A stretch of 64,000 nt of DNA from Cyanodermella asteris (lineage: Eukaryota; Ascomycota; Lecanoromycetes; Ostropales; Stictidaceae): NCBI GenBank assembly GCA_900618795.1, contig UYJD01000001.1, forward strand, positions 745,221 to 809,220, read 5' to 3'. Positions 1-10,700 of this stretch are shown piece by piece. The translations under genes and the position numbers were made by a program. The notes beneath the pieces are model-generated. The model saw only the letters and a program-made list of their open reading frames with translations. It was not told the origin of the DNA and did no database searches. Within the stretch, counting starts at the first letter, position 1. Every line of letters begins with the position of its first letter.

Positions 1-103
1 GTAAAAGCTATACGACCTGTCGTTCTCCTGTGTCTTGCTGTATTGGCTCAATGATACTCCGGCCATGCAACGCGACCAGTATCAAATTGTACGGCGCTCC
101 TGT

Positions 104-1165
104 TCAGTCCCTAAGCAAACCAAGGACGTCGCAGCTAAGGTTCCACAAGTTCTCCTCCTTGGCTTCATCATATGCATGGGGATAATAGACAGGTGCAGCA
201 AATTCATTCCCGCCCTGTCAAACAACCGCTTCGCCCACATCAGCCAGGTACACTCCGCCGTGCTTGCCCTCGTAATGGCCGGTCACAACTGCCCACACCG
301 TCGTGGCGGCACCTTGCGCTGAGGATTTGCATAATGGCTTCAGCGCTTCCATGTCGATGCCTTTGAAGTCCTCCTCGCTCATGTGCCTGCCCAGACTCGT
401 CTCTAAAATGCCTCCGGGGTGTACGGACAAGCCAATCAGGTTCTGCGACGCATAGCGCCTCGACACGGCACTGGCGGTCCATATGTTTGCAGTCTTGCTT
501 GATCCGTACGCGAGAATTTTATCGTACCCCTGACCGGAATTCCATGCGTCGAGCTCGGTTTGGTTGGAGAACACCACACTGGTATGACGGTGTGCGGCAC
601 TGCTGAGCACGATCAGGCGGCTCGTGCAGTTATCCTTCGCCGCTGAAGCAATGAGCTGGGGCTTGAGGAGTTGAAAAAGAAGAAAGTGGGCGAAATGGTT
701 GACACCGATTTGTTGCTCAAACCCATCTTTGGTCTTGGTGAACGGAGTGGCCATGACACCGGCATTGAGGATCAGATAGTTGAGCTCGCCTCCTGGCTGT
801 GCTTTAAAGCGTTCGGCCCCAGCGCGCACCGACGCCAAGTCATCGAGATGTATTTCCAGGGCTTGAGGGCGGGGACCGGTTTTATTGAATTCAGCCTCTG
901 CCACAATGTCGTCGATGATCGTCTCGAGCTTCGGGATATCGCGAGCAGTGAGATATAGCGTGGCACCAGCTTCGTAGAGAGCCCTTGCTGTCTCAATTCC
1001 AATGCCCGCGGAGCAGCCCGTAATCAGAACTGTCTTGCCTTTGAGAGCACCAACTTTGCTGCAATCCTTCAAGACCTGAAGAGCGGTTGGTCGAGCATCG
1101 CCAGGACCGGTCTTGTTGGCATGCGCAGCCTGATAGGGGCAGTATGGCGAAGCGGGAGCTGGCAT
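104..1165 (-). CDS. short-chain dehydrogenase/reductase with internal in-frame TGA
   Basis: Classical NAD(P)-dependent SDR of the retinol-dehydrogenase/WW-oxidoreductase-like type. The Rossmann motif TGCSAGIG is at residues 49-56, NAG at 134-136, the catalytic serines near 188-189, and the YxxxK pair at Tyr220/Lys224. The ATG at 1163-1165 gives an uninterrupted frame of 315 residues that meets TGA at 218-220. The same frame then continues for 37 more codons to a second TGA at 104-106. That tail reads like the normal SDR C-terminus (pattern YxPHAYDExKEExLWxLS), which the 315-residue product lacks. Either the gene carries a nonsense change, or the stop is read through, or a sequencing error is present. 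The substrate cannot be told from sequence. The SDR identity is firm; the end is uncertain (218 if the first TGA is used, 104 if it is passed). Confidence 0.85.
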
Positions 1166-2211
1166 TTTAGCTCTAGTTGCGATCTCGTCAGCATGCGACT
1201 CAAGTGCAGCGCTGGGCGCAATTTCGGATATGAAGGAGCTTCATGCACCACAATAGCTGAAAGCAGGCTCAAACGGCCCGAAACGCTGACTTGAATATTC
1301 GAGTGTGGGACGAAGCCGAGCGGTACCACTTTTCCTTAGCAAGTAGCACGTAGATCTATACATACCGCTATTTGGAGCTTTCAAGCAACAGGTTGAGTGA
1401 AGCCGATTTTGTTTCGTGCAGGACAAGCCGCTGATGGTATTGCAATTAGCTGACTGAATGAACATACGTTCTGTTCCACAGTTGTGTCTGCGGCAATAGG
1501 GCGTGAGGAGCCCGGCCTGAGAAGACGGTGACGGTAGTCCGTTCAAACAGGAGCCATGGACATGCATAAGTTACAAGACTGCCTATACTTGTACCTCTGC
1601 TTATGAAGCATTGCATGTCACGACGCACAGCTTCCAGCTGTGCATCACCTCGGAGGCCCTCCTAGAAGGCATATGAGATGGTGTAAATGACCCAGAGAGG
1701 ACGTAACGGCTCATCATGGCTGCTAAACGCCGAGACTAGATCAAGCAACGATGAAGCTTTAGATTTGGGTCGAACAGTAGAGGCGGTGATAGGCTATCTC
1801 CGCCGACTGAGGGAAGAGACACTCGTAAACTCCGCCAGCCTGCCCTCTCTCGCTGAGACGCCCCGATTTGGACAGCACGGCGACGAGATGCATCAGGACA
1901 GACATTTCAGCTCTCACAAGAAGGCGCTGAAAACCCTGAGCCAGAGCGCCAAGGGTCTATTTGCCCGTGATAGCGAGGACGCCCAGTAGCATTGTCATCC
2001 GGCTCGAAGGCAATGGCAAGCTTAGAGTATTAACGTCAAGCCACGTTTCATGCGCGCTCAAGTCTCAAAATCAGCATCTTGTTGCTGAAATAAACCTGGC
2101 GCTGGTGGCAGATCGTCGAGATTGTGTACTTGGGCTCGTTACTTAGTCAGCCCTCAGTCAGCTTCAGATCATATCTGCGCGATCCGGCTCGCATGTCATT
2201 CAAGCTCCACC
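1166..2211. other. intergenic, divergent promoter region
   Basis: Lies between the divergently transcribed dehydrogenase and ARV1. A 100-codon open frame at 1687-1989 has no recognisable domain and is not called. I see no repeat or RNA gene here. Confidence 0.5.
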
Positions 2212-3213
2212 ATGCCCATCTGCATCGAATGCAGCTACCCCGTGCCTCAGCTATATCAACGCCTCTCGAGCAAGAAAGCACCACCTTCACAGAAAGATGA
2301 GCCGTTTCGGGGAGGAGGCGAGGCCAAAAAAGCCAGCTCCAACACCTCGGCCGACGTACGATTGATGCAATGTCCACGCTGCGAGCGCTTCGCCGACAAA
2401 TACGTCGAGCACGACTTTGTCGTTCTTTTCATAGATCTAGTCCTGGTCAAGCCTCAAGTCTATCGCCATCTGTTGTTCAACAATGATCGACTGATAGCCC
2501 CGGACTCCAGCCAATTCACGCCGGCCATCAAGAGATTGGGAACCCTGCTGGTGCTATTTGATGTATACCTGACATGGAGCTCCGTCGAGAAGCTTCCTTC
2601 GAAGGTGACCGATGGAAGTACAATACCACAGCTCCCAATTCTGGCCCAGTATCTTTTCTATTTGATGCTCTGTGTGGTCACCACGAGCGCACAGCACGTA
2701 GTGATCAGGGAGCTTGCGCAGCTGGAATGGTTTCGCGGGACAAGTGGAGGGAGATCAGCTGGTTCGTCACCTTCAAGTCGTACTCCACGGGAAGACTGTA
2801 CTCAGCCTTCGTTGAAATCATCCTTGGCTACAAGTCATGCACAGACCGGCATCTCTACAACCTCGTCCAGAAATTATTCGCCAGTGTCAAGCGCTGAGCA
2901 CAACCTGAGTATCTTACCTCCGCCACGCAGAAACGCGGTCAGCACCGCTTTGTTCGTTAGCTCGTGCACGAAGCTGTTCCCAATTCTTATGGTCGTCTGG
3001 AAGTACGAAGACAAGACGGGCCAGCTTATAAGCGGTGTCAATTGGGCAGTGGCGATACAGAATGCGGAGGCATTGAGGATATTACTTGGCTCGGGTTACG
3101 GATCTTCGACTCTGTTAGTGACTATTGGTTGGATGACATGCTGGCTCGTCTCGCAGGCCATTCTGGCACTCTTCGGTTTGAGGGACACCAGTTTGTCGCT
3201 GTCATTCTGGTAG
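2212..3213 (+). CDS. ARV1: ARV1 sterol/lipid homeostasis protein
   Basis: Arv1 family, an endoplasmic reticulum membrane protein needed for sterol distribution and GPI/sphingolipid homeostasis. The start at 2212 gives the family N-terminus MPICIECSYPV, with one CxxC, followed by a second CxxC in CPRCERFADKY near residue 55; together these form the Arv1 zinc-binding homology domain. The conserved stretches VEHDFVVLFIDLVLVK and KPQVYRHLLFN follow directly. Hydrophobic segments lie around the LAQYLFYLMLCVVTTSAQ stretch, at the VSSCTKLFPILMVVWKY block, and near the C-terminus. A Ser/Pro-rich stretch of about 55 residues (roughly 200-255) separates the membrane parts and is probably a loop. No intron is needed. 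The frame stays open 30 codons upstream, but only the inner ATG matches the family start. Product 333 residues. Convergent with SGT1. Confidence 0.9.
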   Translation: MPICIECSYPVPQLYQRLSSKKAPPSQKDEPFRGGGEAKKASSNTSADVRLMQCPRCERFADKYVEHDFVVLFIDLVLVKPQVYRHLLFNNDRLIAPDSSQFTPAIKRLGTLLVLFDVYLTWSSVEKLPSKVTDGSTIPQLPILAQYLFYLMLCVVTTSAQHVVIRELAQLEWFRGTSGGRSAGSSPSSRTPREDCTQPSLKSSLATSHAQTGISTTSSRNYSPVSSAEHNLSILPPPRRNAVSTALFVSSCTKLFPILMVVWKYEDKTGQLISGVNWAVAIQNAEALRILLGSGYGSSTLLVTIGWMTCWLVSQAILALFGLRDTSLSLSFW

Positions 3214-3484
3214 AGACGGTCCGGAACATGGCTCATTGTCAGGTCAACCTTGCACGGAAAGGAGCAGGATGATGATTGAATCATATGAGGCCTTCTCCAA
3301 AAGACTCTTTAAATTTGCATCCGATTTGGTTGCTGTATGCTATCTGGTTGCCTTAACTGTAGACTCGAATACTACAAGAGCAGCACACTAAGACTCTATA
3401 GCCACGTCAGAACTGAAAACTCTGCTATCTCGAACACAGTTTGCACATGCGCTGCATCGGACCGTACCCAGTGAGCTTCCTCGG

Positions 3485-4645
3485 CTACCATTCCTTTGCC
3501 TCCATACCATCTGGTGGCAATGTCTTGTAATCTTCCTTTTGAACCTCCTCCCAATTTGTGCTCAAAGCGGTGCCGTTGCTCTGCTGATAGCTTTTCATCA
3601 TAGCTCGCCGGACATCGGGATCAGAGTCCTTATATAGCTGCTTGAAGAAGGCATCCGCATCTCCTCCAACATCATCATCATCCTCGTCAGCGACAATTTT
3701 GTCCCAGTCCTTTGGTCCAGTCCGTGATGAAGTCGGATAAGAAGGACCCGCAGAACTGGTTGCGACAGGGGGTGTGGCTGTATCCTCCGAATCCTCGTCT
3801 CCTTCAAGCTTTGCCCACTTCAGTCCAGGAGTAGCCTTCTTGAGGATGAATTCCACCTTGGTTGCCATGACCTTGTAAGTGCTCGAAGCGAGGTTTATTT
3901 CTCCGAATAGAGGTTGCACAGAGAACTGGAAGTCGACATCGGTATGTACGGGGAATGAAATAGAAAGTGAGCGTGACTCGATGTCCACGTTAATCTTGTC
4001 CTTGGGTACGTCCTTTGCTAGGAGTGTTACGGTGACAGTTTCCGTGTCTTGATACCAATCGTGCCGGATCTTATTTGCGCGGGCCACAGCAAGGCTTGCC
4101 GAATCCTCTGCTACCTTGTCCGCCTCGGACTCTGAGCGCTCCAAAGATTTGGAAGGAACGGCAGGTTGAGGGGCTCCCGCAGAGGTCGTGGAATTCGCAG
4201 CGTCCTTGACCTTCTCAAGATCAATCGTGGGTACCTTGGCGACAGAAATCTTACGATTCTCGTCATTCTCAGCAAACGCTTGCAATTTCTCCTCGGTCTT
4301 CATCTTCCAGATGCCCATGCGTTTCTCATTGGGATTGTACTCTTCCGCCCACAGAAAACACTGGTTGGCGTCGGCGAAACGATCGGCACTGTACAGGGCG
4401 ATGGCACGTTCAAGCTGGGCCTTTGCGATGAGTTCTCGACGGGCGCGCTTGTTCGCGAAGAAAACGGCATTGTCTGCGTCGGAGAGGGCTTCCGAGTGCT
4501 TCTTGGTGCGTCGGTAAGCTATTGAGCGTTGGATGTAGTAGTCGGCTGCTTCTGGGTGTTGGCGAATGGCGTTTGTGTAGTGGGTGATTGCTTCAGCAGG
4601 CTGGCCGGCATCCAGGGCCGTGGCGCCCCTCTTGGAAGCGTCCAT
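3485..4645 (-). CDS. SGT1: SGT1 co-chaperone (TPR-CS-SGS)
   Basis: Homologue of Sgt1/Git7, an Hsp90 co-chaperone that works with Skp1 in SCF ubiquitin ligases and in kinetochore assembly. Product 386 residues in one exon with the full family order: an N-terminal TPR block (residues about 1-125, starting MDASKRGATALDAGQPAEA), a linker, a CS domain from about residue 190 (IRHDWYQDTETVTVTLLAK to LKWAKLEGD), and a C-terminal SGS domain (about 310-386, containing GPKDWDKIV, FKQLYKDSDPDVRRAMMKSY and the terminal GMEAKEW). Family length and order are normal and nothing is missing. The start ATG coincides with the family N-terminus. It faces ARV1 convergently, about 270 bases apart, and shares a 1-kb divergent promoter region with the acid phosphatase gene. 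Confidence 0.95.
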   Translation of the reverse strand: MDASKRGATALDAGQPAEAITHYTNAIRQHPEAADYYIQRSIAYRRTKKHSEALSDADNAVFFANKRARRELIAKAQLERAIALYSADRFADANQCFLWAEEYNPNEKRMGIWKMKTEEKLQAFAENDENRKISVAKVPTIDLEKVKDAANSTTSAGAPQPAVPSKSLERSESEADKVAEDSASLAVARANKIRHDWYQDTETVTVTLLAKDVPKDKINVDIESRSLSISFPVHTDVDFQFSVQPLFGEINLASSTYKVMATKVEFILKKATPGLKWAKLEGDEDSEDTATPPVATSSAGPSYPTSSRTGPKDWDKIVADEDDDDVGGDADAFFKQLYKDSDPDVRRAMMKSYQQSNGTALSTNWEEVQKEDYKTLPPDGMEAKEW

Positions 4646-5712
4646 GGTGGAGATCTCTGGTGTGCAAGCGAAAGGAAGTAGTCGAAAAGATGAAGCTCAA
4701 CACAGTGCAGACGGTGCAAGCGGCGATTCAAGGCGTGGAGAGCGAAGATGCATTAGTAGAAGAGAGAAGCATGAGTGTACTGTGCACGACAGGCGGGTGA
4801 GTGCTTGCCTGTTTGCTTGCTCGGTGGCCTGTGCCTGCCGTGACGCCACCCGAGCACGACTGCTGTATGTGACTGGAAGCCCGCTATAGTAGTCACCTAT
4901 TGCCATCCATTCTCAGTCACTACCTTACCGTTCAGGGATCGTGCCATCAAGGCGGAGACATGGCGAGCAGCACTTCACCCTACACTTCACACCTCCTGCT
5001 TGCTTCCGAGCCGCTGCTTACTGTGCGACCTGCTCGGACATTTAGATGTGAGTCTGCAAAAGCCCTTGTTGAGGAGTTACTTGAGGCTGGCGAACGAAAG
5101 TCAAGCTGCATGCTAAAACAGGCTTGGCGTTGAAATGATAGCGGGATTAGGGGCACCTGTCAGCTGTGAGGTCCCCTATCACCAATTATTTTAGTGGCGG
5201 CGGCGAGCAAATCCGGGGGCGTACCAAGAACATACACCAAAGGCGGGTACTCGAAAGTCGTGGCGCATATACGTTTAGGAACACCTCTCGGTATCCTACT
5301 TTAAGTACTTAGATGGCAATCCCTAGTAGTATCTCATAAAGTACGCTAGCCCCAACTCTTATACATACCTATAATAGTAGTATTCATTGAGGTAAATTTG
5401 GGAGCAATAGCGCAAGTAAATATTCTATGGCTTGCGCAACGATTTTCAATTACCCGCCTTGCATGACGACTTTCGGTCAGCCAGCCTGAAGTCGCTCATT
5501 CTGGAGGTGTGAGCAAGTCAGAATTGAAGCGTAATAGGAAGTTCGATTTAGGTGCGCCGGCCACTACATGCCCTCCTACATTGCGGGTGAGCCGGCCCAA
5601 TCACGTTCACGCTATTTGGCACGCTCGAGGCCGGCCCCGGTCGGGCACGTCACTCAGTAAGTATCTCGCTGAACGTCCTTCGAACGGAACACAACTGCTA
5701 TAGGAAGATGAT
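4646..5712. other. intergenic, divergent promoter region
   Basis: Between SGT1 (-) and the acid phosphatase gene (+). About 5270-5420 is visibly A+T-rich and contains several GTACTT/AAGTAC words. No credible ORF or RNA gene seen. Confidence 0.5.
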
Positions 5713-7473
5713 ATGGACCATGTGCTCTCGCCCAAGGGCCTTCTCTTCTGGCTTCTCGCTCTCTTGCTGGCAGCCTTCTACGTCGTGACACGCTTCTTCG
5801 AAACTGCATCCACCTTCTTTCCGCTTTCGGACGTTTCACGTACCGAATCTGCTTCAGGGGCCATCATGAACTCATCTGTGGATCTGTCCTGGCATGCGCC
5901 TGCCTCCTCGAACATCAACAACATGAGCTCTGCCGTAAATGGCACTGGTGTCTATGGCTTTGTTTTCAACTCCTCGGCTTTGCCGCCAGGGGTGCCGTAT
6001 GGTACGTTCCTCTGAGATATAAAAATCCAAAAGCTATATCCTGTGCTCTGATACGAATCGAAAATCCTCTCCTCGAAAGCTCCCAATGGCAATAGACCTT
6101 CATTAGGAGAACTTGGGACATTCTTTCCGTCCATCTAACGAATCGGACCCTAGCATAAAAGCATCCAAGGCAACGCTTACCCTAGCGCAGGAACCTATAA
6201 TTGGTGCAACATGCCTCATGCCCGACGCCAGGAATATCCAAAAGTCAGTTCATCCTTCACACTCGAATACGTCGAGGTGATACACCGCCATCACAAACGC
6301 ACCCCATACGCATCGAACACGTTTCCTGAGGAATCCTATTCCTGGTCTTGCGACGACGAAGGTCTATTCTATTATGGTGCGCCTCTCCCAGCGGCAAACG
6401 CGGATTACCATCCTGCCGACACGTACTGGAGCGTGTACACGTCCCCTTCGAACCCGCTAGCACCTGCCGGCTTCAATGGGAGCTGTCAATTTCCACAGAT
6501 CACACGTGGTGGATTGGACGATAGTTGGCAGCACGGCAAGGATCTGTATGAGGTCTACCATGGCTTGCTCGGATTCCTGCCTGCGGAGTACGATCCCAAG
6601 CTTGTCACCTTCCGAGTCTCGAACAATGTCATTACCTCGCAAGTCGCTGGCATGGTCACGTCGGGCATGTTTGGGAGCCAGGTTGGACAAAACCTGCCTT
6701 TGATGATTCAACCACCGTCAGTTGATAGTCTGGAGCCTGCGTATTCTTGCCCCATGGCTAGCAAGAACTTCTCGTCCTATGCTTCCGGTAGCAGCGACCC
6801 CGCATGGACTGCTCATCTCAAGGCGGCTTCAGATCTCTATTCACAACTTGACTCAATCTCTGGCGTTTCGCCGACCGACACTGGCTTCCACGTGTCGTTT
6901 GACCATTACTACGACAACCTCTCTGCACGACTTTGCCACGCCAAGGCACTTCCCTGCAATATCTCGAACCCATCGACCTGCATAACCGAGGACATGGCGA
7001 ATGAGGTTTTTCGCCTCGGGCAGTACGAGTATTCGTACACGTATCGCGATGCAGGAGCACAGACGCTCGAAGCCAGCGTCGGCAGCTACGGAATATGGAT
7101 CGCAGAGCTTGCCCAGAACTTGCGGCATGCGGCAAACCCCGCTGAACCGTCAAGCACGGATACAAGGACAGGTGCCAATGTCAAGTATCGGCACAATGTT
7201 GCGCATGATGGTAGTATCAGCCGATTGCTGAGCATCCTACAAATCGAGAGAATGGTGTGGCCAGGCATGGGGAGCGAGGTCATCTTTGAGCTGTACAAGG
7301 GCAAGGATGATCAGAAGGATTATATCAGGGTACTGTGGAGCGGACAGGTGCTGGAAAGCAGCAATCCCAGTCTTGGCAAGTTGGACATGCTGCCGCTGGA
7401 GACCTTGTTGGCTTATTTTGACGGTCTGGCTGGAAAGGGTGCTTCCAAAGTGCCTGGGATATGTGGCAGATAA
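5713..7473 (+). CDS. membrane-anchored histidine acid phosphatase family protein
   Basis: Two exons, 5713..6001 and 6191..7473, joined across a GT-AG intron (6002-6190, donor GTACGT) so that VPYG runs into GTYNWCN; product 523 residues. Residues about 11-31 are strongly hydrophobic (GLLFWLLALLLAAFYVV), giving a signal anchor, and the rest is N-glycosylation-rich and lumenal or extracellular. The histidine phosphatase signature RHxxRTP appears as RHHKRTP near residue 128, and the distal catalytic HD as HDGSISR near residue 435. The family hydrolyses phosphomonoesters; the actual substrate is unknown. The stop codon is at 7471-7473, and the gene is convergent with the SUMO protease. Confidence 0.85.
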
Positions 7474-7761
7474 TTTCAACCTTCTTGTTAGTTGCAACGA
7501 GGACCAAATGATTCCTCCCCAAGTTCCGGGGTTGAAGGAGCGTCATTATGCTCGAAAGTGGTAGCAAGGATTCAGTGTGGGAATCAAATGTACAAAATTG
7601 AGTAAAGGCTCTGGTATCTAAGCTAAAGGGGAAAAAAGCAAAGGAGAAAATAGTGCAAATTTCGTAGCTTCGTACTAAATCATGACACATCAACCGCAAC
7701 TCGCTCCTTCGACGTACACGCAGATGCCGGCATGCCCACCGACATATGTGGTATGTCATGG

Positions 7762-10700
7762 TCAATCATCGTCCAAAACTATCGGTTCCCTGGATATGGC
7801 GCCAGCTGTCTCGGACGTTTTCGGAGGGCTCTTGCCTCGACTTTTCGGCGGACACGGGGTAGGAGGCCTCCATCTTTTCAAAGCTTGATGCTCTAGCCCG
7901 AGGGGCAGTTCAGGCCTCGGCGATGATTCAGGTGTTTCAGGAACAGTCCGATCATCCTCTCGCTCAGCAAAGGGAGGAATTTGCACTTTGATTTGACGCG
8001 AGTCGCGCGGGCTGTCGTCGAGCATGTGGTACAAATCATTCTCGCCGTCAACTTCCATGTCTGCAACCACCTGATCGGACATGGCGCTCAACGGCGCCTC
8101 GACTGGCATTGCGTGGATAGGATTCTGGTCGTTATAAGGTCGAGTATCGTCGGTGACGCTGTCAGCCTTGCTCAAGTGCGTCGGGCCGGTAGCTGGCGGC
8201 GATACCGACTTCGGATTGGGCAGTGCCTCAGAAGGCTGTTTTTCTGCTTGAACAGCCAATTGCACGGATACATCCTCATCCGCAGTTCGACACGGTCCCT
8301 TGGCACCTCTGGCCGCTTTCTGAGCCTTCCTCGCCCTCTTCATCTCAATCTGAATGTTTTGCTGTTGGTCGTATTGTTGACACAGAATGGTGCGAAGAGA
8401 ATTGCGCATCGCATTGGCATTCAGTTCTGGCCAGTCTTTCTCGGCATCCAAGGTCTTCTGCAGAAGACTTGTAACGAGCCATTTTGGATTGCCGACAAAC
8501 TTTTCAACGTAGCCAAGAAGGTATAAACCACAGTCAGAAAAATTGTCCTGGTTTGGAATTCCCACGCCGGTCACGCCTTGGATCTCCTTCTGGTCGACAA
8601 TCATACCATCTCGCTTGTCCTCGGCTTCTGCTACCAGATATTGCTTCAAAGCACGCGTCGTGGCACTATGTGCATGGCCCAAAGAGTCTAGTGTAATGAT
8701 GGCCGGACGATGTGGATCGAAACGCCGGGTTGGAGCCGGATTCTTCCCTTTCCTCCTGACAGGGCTCTTTCGTCCAACTTGAAATTTGCTCGTGCGCTGA
8801 GGAGGTTCCACTATGAGATCAATCTCATCAGCTTTCGCAACAGCATGCTCCACGTCGTTGACTCCATTAACAGAGTTGGTAATATCGGCATTTGAGGGCT
8901 GTGTGTAATTTTCTAAATCTTGCAATAGGCTGTGCAGTTGATGGTGCTCATAAGAGGAATTGGTAGAAGGTCTGCCGGCAGACTGTGCAGTATCTTCAGT
9001 GCCAGACTCTGATCCCACGGCCCCAAAGATCTCTTCGATTGAACGAGTCTGGGGCTCGCTTGGGCTTGTGCCCAGCTCTGCTCCAAGCTTTTGGGCGCCT
9101 GGCAAGGATATTTGTGAGGAACCTGGAGATTCAACCCCCGTGCTACCTTGCGCCACCTCGCTCTCAACGATGCCGTGCTGCCTCTTGACGGTCATCGAGG
9201 CTGATTCTGATGGAAAAGCAACCACACTGGTCGCCTCAACCTCCATACTCGTGGGTGATGATGAGATCCGTGGGCTACTAGGCTCAGCTGGTGCTATAGC
9301 AGTTTTGGAGTCACCAGAATTCTTGCGAGCTTCGCCACCTGATGATATCTTCGATGGCGTCGATACGCTTTCCTGGGCCACATCCCCCTGCTCGCCTGCC
9401 CCGGGCGACGCTGATAGCTCACGCTGCGGGCCTGTCTGTTCGATATTGGAAACGTTGCAGATAATGGCGACATACCAATGAAAATTTTCAACGATCGGTA
9501 CAACAATGTAGTCGTAGCTGAAAATGTCAATGTTGCGAGTCCAGTTCTTGACTGCGTCATAATTGATGTCTTTGGCAGACTTTCGACCCGAGATAAGGGT
9601 GGTAAAGAAATAGGTATTGAACCAATAGACTCTCTTCGCCTCCTCGGGTTTCTCCTCGTTTAGATTGTACTCAAGAAAGCGAGTGTAGAAATTGATTAGA
9701 TTGTCATTCAGCAACTCCCCTTCATCCAGCTTGTAAAGATCGTCCCAGTAGACCGTAGCTCTGTTCTTGCCGCCGGATATCGGGTACGTAAGCTGGGTTT
9801 TCCACCTGTCAGGCAGGCCATGTACAACCGAGTGTTTTTGCGCCTCAGCAACAGTAGCAGGCATGCTGACTGTCTCACCTGGGACAACGTCGTCACAATT
9901 ATGCCGTGCCGTGCGCGTGCTTCGCCTCACGAACGACCTTCCGTCGTTGATCGAATTCTGACTATCCTTGATGGTTTGGTCAATAGCGCCTGATTTGTAT
10001 TGATCCATGCTTTGACCCGGACCTGAAAGTCGGGTTTTCTGCTTCTTTACAGAATTGGGATTCTTGACATCAATTCCCGCAGCGGTGTCCGTACTACGGT
10101 CACTGCCACCCGCAAAGCCAGCAGCTTCTGATTCGCCGAAAGCTCGCTTCGCAAGTTCGTCGCTGCTCTTGTAGTTTCGTAGCTTTTCCCTCAGACCCGG
10201 TCGCATGTCCCTCATAAAGGCAGACCAATCTTTTCCCTCGGAGAATTGCATTGCTATCTCCTCGATGGTTGGATCATCGCTCGGGGGTCTGGCAACAATG
10301 ATATGACTATCTTTGTGGTGGAGCAGGTGATGGACTTTTCGGGTTTCGAGGACCAGTCCAATGGACCTGCCGCTCCTTGCAATCTCAAAGGATTCACCGT
10401 TACGCCGAGGGATTAATTCCAGAGGACCTGTGAAATCAGAGCTTTCTCCATAGCGAACCTTACTCAGTTGAAACCCTGAGCCTTGAGAGAGTGGCTTTCT
10501 ATCGTAGAACGATCTCTGCAATGGAGATTTCCGAACCAGCCTGACGTCTTCGTATGGCCCATCAGGTCCAGATCCGACTTCCCCGGCCAAAGGATCCGGG
10601 GAGCTTCGTGATGATCCACGGCGCTTCTGGTCAGACGGCCCATCAGCCGTCTGTCGTTCCGTCAACCCCCTCGGTGTAAGCGTCTCGACATCGTCTTCAT

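Noticed and set aside
185-223. A 39-base GT...CAG intron removing the TGA in the dehydrogenase
   Set aside because: Not favoured: it would be below the usual minimum intron size and would delete the conserved YLADVGEA segment. The stop lies in frame with both sides.
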